NCBI GenBank assembly: GCA_947627085.1
Contig: CANQUO010000014.1
Coordinates: 1 to 18,460 of the forward strand
Length of the DNA stretch: 18,460 nt
Source of the DNA: an uncultured Oscillospiraceae bacterium
GTDB taxonomy: Bacteria > Bacillota > Clostridia > Oscillospirales > Oscillospiraceae
Direction of reading: 5' to 3'
The notes under the pieces were generated by a model. The model did not search any database. It was given only the letters and a program-made list of their open reading frames with translations, and was not told the origin of the DNA. Shown one piece after another: positions 8,225-14,917 of the stretch. Both the position numbers and the translations under genes were made by a program. Each line of letters starts with the position of its first letter. The stretch's first letter is position 1.

Positions 8225-8401
8225 TTAGTCCCGCTTATCCTTGTTTTCTTTGATACTATGCAATATACAAAGTCCCATTGCCAATATGGGTAATAGCAGT
8301 CTAAAGCACAAAAACCCCTGTGGATTAAAATCGATAATTGCGTCTAAAAGCAGACCAACGACCCATGCTATCAATGTAGAGATCGTTGCCATAATATACA
8401 T
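8225..8401 (-). CDS. Small membrane protein, 58 residues, no recognised family
   Basis: This short gene has all the marks of a real transcription unit. It starts with ATG at 8401 preceded by AAGGA at 9-base spacing, and it ends with a double stop (TAATAA). The protein starts MYIMATISTLIAWVVGLLLD, has a short polar link (AIIDFNPQG), a second hydrophobic stretch (FRLLLPILAMGLCILHSI) and a charged tail, KENKDKRD. Two membrane helices with a positively charged end are the likely layout. A near-consensus promoter lies 59 bases upstream and a terminator about 150 bases downstream. Base composition here is much more AT-rich than the neighbouring housekeeping genes, which suggests recent acquisition. 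I do not recognise it. A toxin-like, bacteriocin-immunity or regulatory small membrane protein are only possibilities. Confidence 0.68.
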   Translation of the reverse strand: MYIMATISTLIAWVVGLLLDAIIDFNPQGFLCFRLLLPILAMGLCILHSIKENKDKRD

Positions 8402-8459
8402 AAAACCACATCCTTCATAATTAGCAATTTGTCGAACAGTCGCTCACTCGACATTATCT

Positions 8460-8488
8460 ATTATAACACCTAAAAGTGTAGAAATCAA
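8460..8488 (-). promoter_or_regulatory. Strong sigma-A promoter of the 58-residue gene
   Basis: On the minus strand, TTGATT (8483-8488) is followed by a 17-base spacer and a perfect TATAAT (8460-8465), with TG at the extended -10 position. Transcription would start near 8453. The resulting leader carries a small hairpin (GTCGA...TCGAC, about 8432-8453) before the ribosome binding site. Confidence 0.8.
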
Positions 8489-8633
8489 CTGTCCGCTGAG
8501 ACGGATAATTATGCTTATTAATAATTATTCACGCCTTTAGCCGGGAACACAAGGTCGAATTGGGACTTTATTGAAACCGGTAGAAATCGAATAAAAAATG
8601 ACTGAAATTTTTCAAAAAAGGGAAAAATAATCC

Positions 8634-8662
8634 TTGCAATCGGGAAAAGGCTCTGTTATAAT
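8634..8662 (+). promoter_or_regulatory. Sigma-A promoter of rpsB-tsf
   Basis: TTGCAA (8634-8639), a 17-base spacer and TATAAT (8657-8662), again with TG at the extended -10 position. The predicted start is near 8669, giving an rpsB leader of about 110 bases. It is the clear start of the ribosomal operon and points away from the 58-residue gene's promoter. Confidence 0.85.
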
Positions 8663-8668
8663 ACTAAA

Positions 8669-8780
8669 GCCTCCAAAGGGGGTATTACGCACACGCCGGT
8701 TTGCCGGGTCATGTGCCGGAAGGTTGGCACGGTTTACGCCGCGTGGAGGTAAGAACTAAATTTTAAAAGGAGAACAAAAA
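8669..8780 (+). ncRNA. Structured rpsB mRNA leader (possible r-protein autoregulatory element)
   Basis: The leader can fold into a three-way junction. CACGC (8692-8696) pairs with GCGTG (8741-8745). They enclose CGG-TTTG-CCG (8697-8706) and GTGCC/GGCAC (8713-8717 with 8726-8730, loop GGAAGGTT). A CCTCC at 8670-8674 could alternatively pair with the GGAGG at 8745-8749 or with the nearby GGGGG. The actual ribosome binding site, AAAAGGAGA, is just downstream (8765-8772). Leaders regulating ribosomal protein operons by binding their own product are well known; that this one binds S2 is an inference from position. Confidence 0.55.
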
Positions 8781-9515
8781 ATGGCAGTAGTATCAATGAA
8801 ACAGCTCCTTGAGGCCGGCGTCCACTTCGGTCACCAGACCAGGCGCTGGAACCCCAAGATGGCTCCCTACATCTACATGGAGCGCAACGGCATCTACATC
8901 ATCGACCTTGCCAAGACCGTGAAGAAGCTGGAGGAGGCCTATAACTTCGTCCGTGAGCTGTCCGAGAACGGCGGCACGCTCCTCTTCGTGGGCACCAAGA
9001 AGCAGGCCCAGGACGCCATGCGCGAGGAGGCCGAGCGCGTGGGCATGTACTACGTCAACGCCCGGTGGCTGGGCGGTATGCTCACCAACTTCAAGACCAT
9101 GCGCACCCGCGTGGACAGGCTGGCGCAGCTCAAGAAGATGCAGGAGGACGGCACCTTCGACATGCTCCCCAAGAAGGAGGTCATGAAGCACCTGGGCGAA
9201 ATGGCCAAGCTCGAGAAGTACCTGGGCGGCGTCAAGGAGATGAGTAAGCTTCCCTCCGCCCTCTTCATCGTCGACCCCCGCAAGGAGCGCAACGCCATCG
9301 CCGAGGCCAGAAGGCTGGGCATCCCCATCGTCGCCATTGTTGACACCAACTGCGACCCTGACGAGATAGATTACGTGATTCCCGGCAACGACGACGCCAT
9401 TCGCGCCATCCGCCTTATCGCCGCCACCATGGCCAACGCCATCCAGGAGGGCCGCCAGGGCGAGGACGCCGCCGAGGCCAAGGAAGAGGCCGCGGAAGCC
9501 GCCAGCGAAGAGTAA
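8781..9515 (+). CDS. rpsB: 30S ribosomal protein S2
   Basis: S2 is a late-assembling protein of the small ribosomal subunit. The 244 residues match the family length. The N-terminus MKQLLEAGVHFGHQTRRWNP is diagnostic, followed by PYIYMERNGIYIIDLAKT, LFVGTKKQAQ, YVNARWLGGMLTNFKT, and FIVDPRKERNAIAEARRLG with IVDTNCDPDEIDYVIPGNDD. The last ~20 residues form an acidic, Ala/Glu-rich tail. The ATG has AAAAGGAG at 8-base spacing. It is co-transcribed with tsf, which starts 18 bases after its stop, the conserved bacterial order. Confidence 0.99.
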   Translation: MAVVSMKQLLEAGVHFGHQTRRWNPKMAPYIYMERNGIYIIDLAKTVKKLEEAYNFVRELSENGGTLLFVGTKKQAQDAMREEAERVGMYYVNARWLGGMLTNFKTMRTRVDRLAQLKKMQEDGTFDMLPKKEVMKHLGEMAKLEKYLGGVKEMSKLPSALFIVDPRKERNAIAEARRLGIPIVAIVDTNCDPDEIDYVIPGNDDAIRAIRLIAATMANAIQEGRQGEDAAEAKEEAAEAASEE

Positions 9516-9533
9516 TAAGGAGGACAAAAGGAT

Positions 9534-10448
9534 ATGGCTATTTCAGCCGCTGATGTAAAAAACCTGCGTGAGATGACCGGCGTCGGCATGATGGACTGCA
9601 AGAAGGCCCTTGCCGCCACCGACGGAGATATTGACAAGGCAGTCGAGTGGCTCCGCGAGAAGGGCCTTGCCGCCGCCCAGAAGAAGGCCGGCCGCATCGC
9701 CGCCGAGGGCGTGGCCTACGCCACCGTCATTGACGGAGTGGGCGTCTGCGTTGAGGTCAACGCCGAGTCCGACTTCGTGGCCAAGAACGACGTCTTTGTG
9801 GACTATGTCCACCAGGTCGCCGCCGTTGTCGCCAAGGACGCCCCCGCCGACCTTGACTCCCTTATGGCCTGCAAGTACCCCTCCTCCGACCTCACCGTCA
9901 AGGAGGCCCAGAATGAGAAGGTCCTGGTGATCGGCGAGAACATAAGCGTCCGCCGCTTCGCCCGGTTCGATACCGGCGTCTCCGTCCCCTACGTCCACAT
10001 GGGCGGCAAGATCGGCGTCATCGTGAACCTCGACACCGACCTGCCCGCCGATAAGGTGGAGGCCGTGGGCAAGGACGCCGCCATGCAGATCGCGGCCCTG
10101 AACCCCCGCTTCTGGGACAAGACCCAGGTCACTCAGGACGTGCTGGACGAGGAGAAGAAGATAATGATGGCCCAGATGGCCAACGATCCCTCCATGGCCA
10201 GCAAGCCCGAGCAGGTCCGCGAGAGGATCGTCATGGGCAAGCTCAACAAGTTCTACGCCGAGAACTGCCTTCTCCAGCAGGAGTTCGTCAAGGACAACTC
10301 CGTGACCGTGGAGAAGTACATCGCAAACTCCGCCAAGGCCCTGGGCGGCACCATCAAATTTGCCGGCGCCGTCCGTTTCGAGAAGGGCGAGGGGATCGAG
10401 AAGCGCCAGGACGACCTGGCCGCCGAGGTCGCCAAGCTCGTTAAATAA
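9534..10448 (+). CDS. tsf: Translation elongation factor Ts
   Basis: EF-Ts is the guanine nucleotide exchange factor that recycles EF-Tu. The 304 residues show the N-terminal UBA-like domain (VKNLREMTGVGMMDCKKAL, about residues 7-26), the EF-Tu-contacting core starting at AEGVAYA, VEVNAESDFVAKN (about 73-85), and a full dimerisation domain ending near the C-terminus (PSMASKPEQVRERIVMGKL, then LLQQEFVKD). The ribosome binding site is TAAGGAGGA 10 bases before ATG. Transcription ends at the hairpin 28 bases downstream, so pyrH and frr, often next in Firmicutes, are not part of this operon here. Confidence 0.99.
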   Translation: MAISAADVKNLREMTGVGMMDCKKALAATDGDIDKAVEWLREKGLAAAQKKAGRIAAEGVAYATVIDGVGVCVEVNAESDFVAKNDVFVDYVHQVAAVVAKDAPADLDSLMACKYPSSDLTVKEAQNEKVLVIGENISVRRFARFDTGVSVPYVHMGGKIGVIVNLDTDLPADKVEAVGKDAAMQIAALNPRFWDKTQVTQDVLDEEKKIMMAQMANDPSMASKPEQVRERIVMGKLNKFYAENCLLQQEFVKDNSVTVEKYIANSAKALGGTIKFAGAVRFEKGEGIEKRQDDLAAEVAKLVK

Positions 10449-10476
10449 GCTCCCACCACCCCCACCATCCCTATAT

Positions 10477-10521
10477 GAGCGCCCGGGATACTACGGTATT
10501 CCGGGCGCTCACCATTTTGTC
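10477..10521 (+). terminator. Rho-independent terminator after tsf
   Basis: GAGCGCCCGG (10477-10486) and CCGGGCGCTC (10501-10510) form a perfect 10-bp GC-rich stem whose loop can pair further (ATAC/GTAT). A short, imperfect T-rich tail follows (ATTTTGTCT). The stem strength and position argue for termination of rpsB-tsf. Confidence 0.75.
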
Positions 10522-10694
10522 TTGCAAAGGCCGTAGGCCTTTGCAAGACAAGGGGGGACGTGCGGAAAAAATATTTGAATTTTGCGAAATTCAAATATTT
10601 TTCCCTGCCGTTTTGCTTCGCGCATGGCCCGGAGGGCCATACACTACGCAAAACAAGAGGGATTTTTTCCGACGTACATGCCGTCGGAAAAAAT
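10517..10694 (+). repeat. Four-hairpin structured repeat, copy A
   Basis: Four consecutive hairpins fill 178 bases. HP1 (10517-10551) has perfect 16-bp arms beginning TTGTCTTGCAAAGGCC around GTA. HP2 (10564-10604) has arms GGAAAAAATATTTGAATTT and its near-perfect complement around TGCG. HP3 (10610-10654) has GTTTTGC/GCAAAAC closing a bulged stem capped by ATGGCCC-GGA-GGGCCAT. HP4 (10662-10694) has ATTTTTTCCGACG/CGTCGGAAAAAAT around TACATGC. A second copy lies in the opposite orientation at 14745-14916. HP4 and the closing stem and linkers of HP3 are conserved, while HP1, HP2 and the HP3 tip differ in sequence but still pair. It sits after tsf and before degV, in the direction of transcription. 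Confidence 0.85.
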
Positions 10695-10784
10695 ATTGAA
10701 TTGGGGGTGGTGCGGGATTTTGGGGGGTGAGCGGTGTTTGGGAGATTGAATGATGCTTTTTTGGAGCGGAGGGGAAAATGGGGC

Positions 10785-10813
10785 TCGACAAATCGGGGGG
10801 AAATTGATATAAT
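10785..10813 (+). promoter_or_regulatory. Probable sigma-A promoter of the degV-family gene
   Basis: TCGACA (10785-10790; one mismatch to TTGACA), a 17-base spacer and TATAAT (10808-10813) preceded by TG at the extended -10 position. It lies about 40 bases upstream of the degV-family start and makes that gene an independent unit from rpsB-tsf. Confidence 0.7.
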
Positions 10814-10852
10814 TAAGCTGAATATGGCGGTAGCCCCGAGAAGGAGATGCTT

Positions 10853-11725
10853 ATGAGCGAATATATCATTCTGACCGATTCCTCCTGCGACCTGCCGGCG
10901 GGCATGGCGGAGGAGCTTGGGATAAACGTCCTGCCCCTCAGCGTCAACCTGGACGGTAAGGAATTTCGCAACTACCTTGACGAACGGGAGATACCCTCCC
11001 ACGTGTTTTACGAGGCCCTGAGAGCCGGCGGCAACGCGGCCACGGCGGCGGTGAACCCCGGTGAGTTTGTGGCGCTCATGGAGCCCATTTTGAAGGCCGG
11101 CACTGACATACTCTACATCGGCTTTGCCACGGCCCTCTCCAGCACCTGTCAGAACGGCGGCATCGCGGCGGCGGAGCTTTCGGAGAAATACCCGGAGAGA
11201 AAAATTTACGTCATTGACTCCAAGTGCGCCTCCATGGGCCAGGGGCTTTTGGTGTACCTGACGGCCCTTAAAAAACGCGACGGCGCCACCATCGAGGAGG
11301 CCCGGGACTTCGCCGCGGCCACGGCCCCGAGGGTGGTGCACTGGTTCACGGTGGATGACCTTTTCTTCTTAAAGCGCGGCGGGCGCGTCTCGGCGGCCAC
11401 GGCGGCGGTGGGGACCATCCTCAATATTAAGCCCGTGCTCCACGTGGACGACGAGGGGCGGCTCATAAACATGTCCAAGGCCCGGGGCCGGAAAGCCTCC
11501 ATAAAGGCCATTTTTGACAAGTGCCGGGACACCGGGGACGACATACCCCACCAGCACGTGTTCATAAGCCACGGCGACTGCCCGGAGGACGCGAAATATC
11601 TGGCAAGCCTCGTCCAGGAGGCCCTCCACCCCATCGACATCACCATAAGCCCCGTGGGCCCGGTCATCGGCGCCCACTCCGGACCGGGGACGCTGGCATT
11701 ATTCTTTCTGGGAGACGTGAGATAA
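10853..11725 (+). CDS. DegV family fatty-acid-binding protein
   Basis: DegV/FakB-type proteins bind a single fatty acid and, with a FakA kinase, present it for phosphorylation before phospholipid synthesis; which fatty acid is bound is not readable here. The 290 residues show the family landmarks IILTDSSCDLP near the N-terminus, FATALSSTCQNG, VIDSKCASMGQG, FLKRGGRVS, LNIKPVLHVDDEGRL and the C-terminal GPVIGAHSGPGTLALFF. I chose the ATG at 10853 because AAGGAG (10841-10846) gives 6-base spacing; the in-frame ATG at 10847 directly abuts that site. It has its own promoter and a strong terminator, so it is monocistronic. Many Clostridia carry several paralogues. Confidence 0.95.
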   Translation: MSEYIILTDSSCDLPAGMAEELGINVLPLSVNLDGKEFRNYLDEREIPSHVFYEALRAGGNAATAAVNPGEFVALMEPILKAGTDILYIGFATALSSTCQNGGIAAAELSEKYPERKIYVIDSKCASMGQGLLVYLTALKKRDGATIEEARDFAAATAPRVVHWFTVDDLFFLKRGGRVSAATAAVGTILNIKPVLHVDDEGRLINMSKARGRKASIKAIFDKCRDTGDDIPHQHVFISHGDCPEDAKYLASLVQEALHPIDITISPVGPVIGAHSGPGTLALFFLGDVR

Positions 11726-11740
11726 AATACTACAAACTAT

Positions 11741-11772
11741 AAGACCTCGGGTTTTTGCCCGAGGTCTTTTTT
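11741..11772 (+). terminator. Rho-independent terminator after the degV-family gene
   Basis: AAGACCTCGGG (11741-11751) and CCCGAGGTCTT (11758-11768) form a perfect 11-bp stem with loop TTTTTG, followed by T6. The minus-strand reading has a weaker tail but might also help end the convergent transcript from 12367. Confidence 0.95.
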
Positions 11773-11785
11773 GCGTATTTTGATA

Positions 11786-12367
11786 TCAATTTGCCGGATT
11801 TTCCGCGGCGATCGATCTTCGAAGGGAGAAGAGGCCGAACATGGCGGTGAGGGCGGCGACGGCGCTGGCAAGGCCGCAGAGTATGGCGATAGCGACCCGG
11901 GCGTCGTCCCGAAGCTCCAGGGGCAGGCTGAAAAGCACGTTGACAACAGCTATAAGCGTCACGTAGACCGTCCGGCAGATGATGAGCCGCATGGCGATCA
12001 AGGCGCCCCGGGGCTGGCAGCGCTCCGCCAGTGCGGCCATGTCGGTGAGGAATTGGAAGTGGAAATACAGCCCCGCCACGGACACGAGAATATCCAAAGG
12101 CACAAAGAGGCCGTCAAGGTCCGTTCCGACAAAGGAGGCCAGCCAGTCCGTACCGTTCCAAATCGCAAGTATTATACAAAGGGGCCGCAGGAGCTTAAGC
12201 TCCCGGCGCTCAGCGGAGAGATTGCCGATGGCGGACAGCATAAGGAGATACCCCACGAAGGCGGGGAGGATACTCACGGGGCCGATGTTAATGTCGATGT
12301 GGAGGAAGAAGTACCCCCAGGCGGCCTGAGAGACGCCGGAGGTGAGACGCCGGCGGTTTTCATCCAT
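11786..12367 (-). CDS. Multipass membrane protein, unknown function, in the BlaI/M56 operon
   Basis: This 193-residue protein is strongly hydrophobic with about five predicted membrane helices. The first segment contains AAWGYFFLHIDINIG and ILPAFVGYLLMLSAIG; later ones include LCIILAIWNGTDWLASFVG, a stretch around FVPLDILVSVAGLYFHF, and VYVTLIAVVNVLF. It ends in a short polar tail. I do not recognise a named family, but similar small membrane proteins occur next to BlaR1-type genes in Clostridia. Its ATG overlaps the M56 gene's stop (ATGGATGA), which implies translational coupling. It may be an accessory to the sensor or the effector the operon controls. The gene ends convergently against the degV terminator. 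Confidence 0.75.
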   Translation of the reverse strand: MDENRRRLTSGVSQAAWGYFFLHIDINIGPVSILPAFVGYLLMLSAIGNLSAERRELKLLRPLCIILAIWNGTDWLASFVGTDLDGLFVPLDILVSVAGLYFHFQFLTDMAALAERCQPRGALIAMRLIICRTVYVTLIAVVNVLFSLPLELRDDARVAIAILCGLASAVAALTAMFGLFSLRRSIAAENPAN

Positions 12368-14273
12368 ATATAGCCCCTCCCTCCTCCGGCCTGAGCGTCA
12401 GCTCCGCTACCTTTTCGCCGTTGAGATAGAGGTCGGCGGCGTAGAGCTCCGGCGGCGTGGGGTCGCCGCCCCATTCCCCTCCTCCTGACAGGAATATGGG
12501 GCCGTCCCACCAGTCGTCCCGGAGGAAAAGACCGCCAAACACGCTGCCGTCGGAGCTATATCCGGTCTCCCCGGATTTGGGGGCGCGAAGTACATGCCGT
12601 GCCTCCCCTGACTTAAGCTCCGCCGCGGATACGGCGATGCGGTCATAAAGGGCCCTGTTCTCCTCCGGGCCGGTGTAATCGGCTAAAACGGTCTCCTGGG
12701 TCTCGGAGAGGAATTTTCCGTCGGGCACGGGTGTGATGTCCGGCTGAGAGCGGCCGAAAACGTCGGGCTCGGTGCGGCTGTCCACGTAGGATTCGGCCTG
12801 CCAGAGGAGACGGACGGTGAAGTCCGCCGCCGCGTCTTTGTACTCAAGGTACGGAAGGCCCTGATCGACGCCGTCGCGCTCATCGCGCTGACAGGTTTTG
12901 GCGTCGCCAAGGGGCATGACCACCCAGCGGCCGCCCTCCCGATAGGCCCGAAGGGGCTGGACCGTGACCCAGCGCTCGGAGGAATTGCCGCTCCAGGTCT
13001 GCCCCTCCGGGGCGCTTTGGAGGGTCAGGACAAGAAGGCCTTCCCAGGCGCCGTTATCTTCGGCAAGGTTGTATATGCCATATCCGAGGGAGCGGTCGTA
13101 GAGGTCCTTGTAGCTTAAATTGGCGTCAAACCAGCTTCGACTGCCGTACTCAGACCAGCTCTCGGCTAGGGCGTCCTGTTCGGAAAGGGGCGCGCACATG
13201 GCCCGGTAGTCGTTGCGGCCCGTTATGACGGCCTTGGCGTAGGTATCAAAGGCCCCGGCGAAGGTGGTACAACGGGTCGTGCGGGCGGAGGCCAAGTCGA
13301 TGTATTCGTCCCCGGTGTCCGTTGTGGTCCGGGCTCTCGCGCCCGCAAGGAGGGGGCATAGAAGCACCAGCAGTATGCACACGGACACGAGCTTCATCCC
13401 GGCGGGGTAGCGCTTAAATCTGACTATTGCCTCGATTCGCCGGCGGATGTTCCGGCTCCCGTTGGCCATGGATGAGGTACCGGGGACCCGGGCGTATTTT
13501 TCATCGGCCATACTCAGCAGTATCCGGCCGTAGTCCCGCCGGTCCTCCCCCTCCAGCCGCTCCAATACCCGCTGGTCGCACAGAGCCTCCAGGTCGCTTG
13601 AAGCCATATCGGCGCACAGCCACAGGAGAGGGTTGCACCAGTGGAGGCACCGGAAAAATGAGATGACCAGCCCCCAGGCCGCGTCGCGGTATTTAAGGTG
13701 CAACAGCTCGTGGAGTATGACCTTGTCGTCGGTCTTACGCTCGGCGGGAAGGGCCAGCACGGGCCTGAATACCCCGCAGACGAAGGCCGTCTGAAGTCCC
13801 CCCACCTCCACTGCCTTGCACATTGGGAGGCCGTACTTTTCCGCCACGTCCGCGATCTGTCCGCCGGTGACCGGCCGCCCACCCTTAAGGGCAAGGCGCA
13901 GACGGATGTAGGACAGGATATACCTTGCGGCCAGCGCCGCCGCGCCGGCAAGGTACGCGATGTATAGCCAGTCCCACAGGGAGGCGGGGGCACTGGCAGG
14001 CGGCAACGGCACAGGGGCCGTGACATAAGTCAGCGTCCCGAATTTTCCGGTGAGGGCGGAACGCAGAGCCTCCACCAGCAGAGGCCAGTTCATAAGGGCG
14101 TACCGTCCCCCCAGCCCCGCCGGCACCAGTAGTACCGCCGCCAACCCACCCCAGGCGGAAAACTGCCAGCGGGGCGAGAGCTTGTCCCGGAGCATGGCCT
14201 TGACCGCAATGAGCAGTACCGCCGCGCCGGAGGCGGTCAGGGTCTGAAGGAGAAAACCCCAGATATCCCGCAC
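12360..14273 (-). CDS. M56 family (BlaR1/MecR1-type) membrane metallopeptidase with unfamiliar sensor domain
   Basis: BlaR1-type proteins sense an extracellular signal and, through their M56 zinc protease, lead to inactivation of a BlaI-type repressor. The 637 residues start with GTG at 14273, 8 bases after GGAGGT inside the end of the repressor gene. Three N-terminal helices (about 8-28, 38-55, 100-122) precede the protease, with the zinc motif HELLH at 188-192 and the likely third ligand Glu229 in DLEALCDQRV. A fourth helix (about 293-313) leads to a ~320-residue outer domain. That domain lacks the penicillin-binding SxxK/KTG arrangement of true BlaR1, as far as I can see, and has two repeated-looking YTG/SGE-rich parts. 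The signal is therefore unlikely to be a beta-lactam and is unknown. Confidence 0.88.
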   Translation of the reverse strand: MRDIWGFLLQTLTASGAAVLLIAVKAMLRDKLSPRWQFSAWGGLAAVLLVPAGLGGRYALMNWPLLVEALRSALTGKFGTLTYVTAPVPLPPASAPASLWDWLYIAYLAGAAALAARYILSYIRLRLALKGGRPVTGGQIADVAEKYGLPMCKAVEVGGLQTAFVCGVFRPVLALPAERKTDDKVILHELLHLKYRDAAWGLVISFFRCLHWCNPLLWLCADMASSDLEALCDQRVLERLEGEDRRDYGRILLSMADEKYARVPGTSSMANGSRNIRRRIEAIVRFKRYPAGMKLVSVCILLVLLCPLLAGARARTTTDTGDEYIDLASARTTRCTTFAGAFDTYAKAVITGRNDYRAMCAPLSEQDALAESWSEYGSRSWFDANLSYKDLYDRSLGYGIYNLAEDNGAWEGLLVLTLQSAPEGQTWSGNSSERWVTVQPLRAYREGGRWVVMPLGDAKTCQRDERDGVDQGLPYLEYKDAAADFTVRLLWQAESYVDSRTEPDVFGRSQPDITPVPDGKFLSETQETVLADYTGPEENRALYDRIAVSAAELKSGEARHVLRAPKSGETGYSSDGSVFGGLFLRDDWWDGPIFLSGGGEWGGDPTPPELYAADLYLNGEKVAELTLRPEEGGAIYG

Positions 14274-14276
14274 CTT

Positions 14277-14639
14277 TTACACCTCCATCTCGTCCAGGAG
14301 CTTTTGGAGCCGCTCCTTCTCCTCCCGGGAGATGGAGCTCTCCTTCAAAAACGCCGCCACTAAATCCCCGGTGGAGCCGTGGTAGACGCTCTCAAGAAAG
14401 CCGCGACGCGCCTGGGAGCGGCACTCCTCCCGGCTCAGCGCCGCCCGGTAGCGCCTGGGACTGCCCTCCGTGTCGATGGACACCAGCCCCTTGGCCTCCA
14501 TTCTGGTGAGGTACGTCAGCACCGTGTTCCGGTTCCACCCGGTCCGCTCCGCCAAAGCCCCGGTCAGCTCCCCCAGCGTCGCCCCGCCTGTCTCCCACAG
14601 CGCGTCCAGCACCGCCCATTCCCGATCAGAAAGTCTCAT
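14277..14639 (-). CDS. BlaI/MecI/CopY family transcriptional repressor
   Basis: This 120-residue winged-helix repressor binds TACA/TGTA dyads as a dimer and is inactivated through an M56 partner. The N-terminal DNA-binding domain reads MRLSDREWAVLDALWETGGA, then WNRNTVLTYLTRMEAKGLV and DTEGSPRRYRAALSREE. The C-terminal helices (about 75-120) form the dimerisation part, containing LVAAFLKESSISREEKERL. The ATG at 14639 was chosen because TAGGAGGT lies 7 bases upstream and the protein then begins like the family; a longer reading upstream would run through the operator. It is the first gene of a three-gene operon with the M56 protease starting 3 bases after its stop. Two matching operators in its promoter indicate autoregulation. 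Confidence 0.95.
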   Translation of the reverse strand: MRLSDREWAVLDALWETGGATLGELTGALAERTGWNRNTVLTYLTRMEAKGLVSIDTEGSPRRYRAALSREECRSQARRGFLESVYHGSTGDLVAAFLKESSISREEKERLQKLLDEMEV

Positions 14640-14651
14640 GATAATACCTCC

Positions 14652-14701
14652 TACAACTGTAAGCATGACACTATACTACACTTGTAGGAGCGCGCTGTCA
14701 A
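14652..14701 (-). promoter_or_regulatory. blaI-type promoter with two operators
   Basis: On the minus strand, a consensus TTGACA (14696-14701), 17-base spacer and TAGTAT (14673-14678) form the promoter. Two dyads of the form TACA-N2-TGTA overlap it: 14677-14686 (within CTACAAGTGTAG, spanning the -10/spacer boundary) and 14652-14661 (around +10 to +20, ending beside the ribosome binding site). Both fit the TACA/TGTA half-sites bound by BlaI/MecI repressors. Occupancy would block polymerase binding and clearance, so the operon is likely self-repressed. Confidence 0.85.
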
Positions 14702-14711
14702 GAGGGAGAGC

Positions 14712-14734
14712 AAAAAAAAACGGATATTTTTATC
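14712..14734 (-). terminator. Weak terminator-like hairpin with U9 tract
   Basis: On the minus strand, GATA-AAAA-TATC is followed by CG and nine T (14712-14720). The stem is only 4 bp. It lies between repeat copy B and the blaI promoter, and together with the HP4 hairpin just upstream could end transcription from the spoVT side. Confidence 0.35.
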
Positions 14735-14744
14735 GAGAAATAGT

Positions 14745-14916
14745 ATTTTTTCCGACGGCATGTACGTCGGAAAAAATCCCTTTTGTTTTGCGCAGTGTAC
14801 GGCTCTTCGAGCCGTGCGCGGAGCAAAACAGCAGAAAAAATTTCCGGAATTCCAATTCCGGAAATTTTTTCGCACGCATCCCTTATTTCGAAAAAGGCAA
14901 AGCCTTTTTCGAAATA
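14745..14916 (-). repeat. Four-hairpin structured repeat, copy B (inverted relative to copy A)
   Basis: Read on the minus strand the order is the same as in copy A. HP1 (14884-14916) has 15-bp arms beginning TATTTCGAAAAAGGC around TTT. HP2 (14834-14871) has 18-bp perfect arms GAAAAAATTTCCGGAATT. HP3 (14785-14829) has GTTTTGC/GCAAAAC closing, with a tip ACGGCTC-GAA-GAGCCGT. HP4 (14745-14777) is identical to copy A over all 33 bases. Linkers are alike (GTGCG before HP2 and GGG before HP4). HP1, HP2 and the HP3 tip have different sequences from copy A but remain self-complementary. It begins one base after the spoVT-fusion stop codon and precedes the blaI promoter. Confidence 0.85.
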
Positions 14917-14917
14917 G

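Noticed and set aside
7967..8293. Open frame of 108 codons on the plus strand in the AT-rich gap
   Set aside because: No ribosome binding site, Cys/Trp-rich random-looking protein, and it runs antisense through the small gene and its terminator, which have far better signals.
10517..10700. CRISPR array or insertion sequence as explanation for the repeats
   Set aside because: There are no regularly spaced direct repeats with unique spacers, no transposase and no target-site duplication; the hairpins differ from each other.
10253..11341. 362-codon minus-strand open frame crossing tsf, the repeat and degV
   Set aside because: It spans two real genes, a terminator and the hairpin repeat in antisense, so it is not plausible as a gene.
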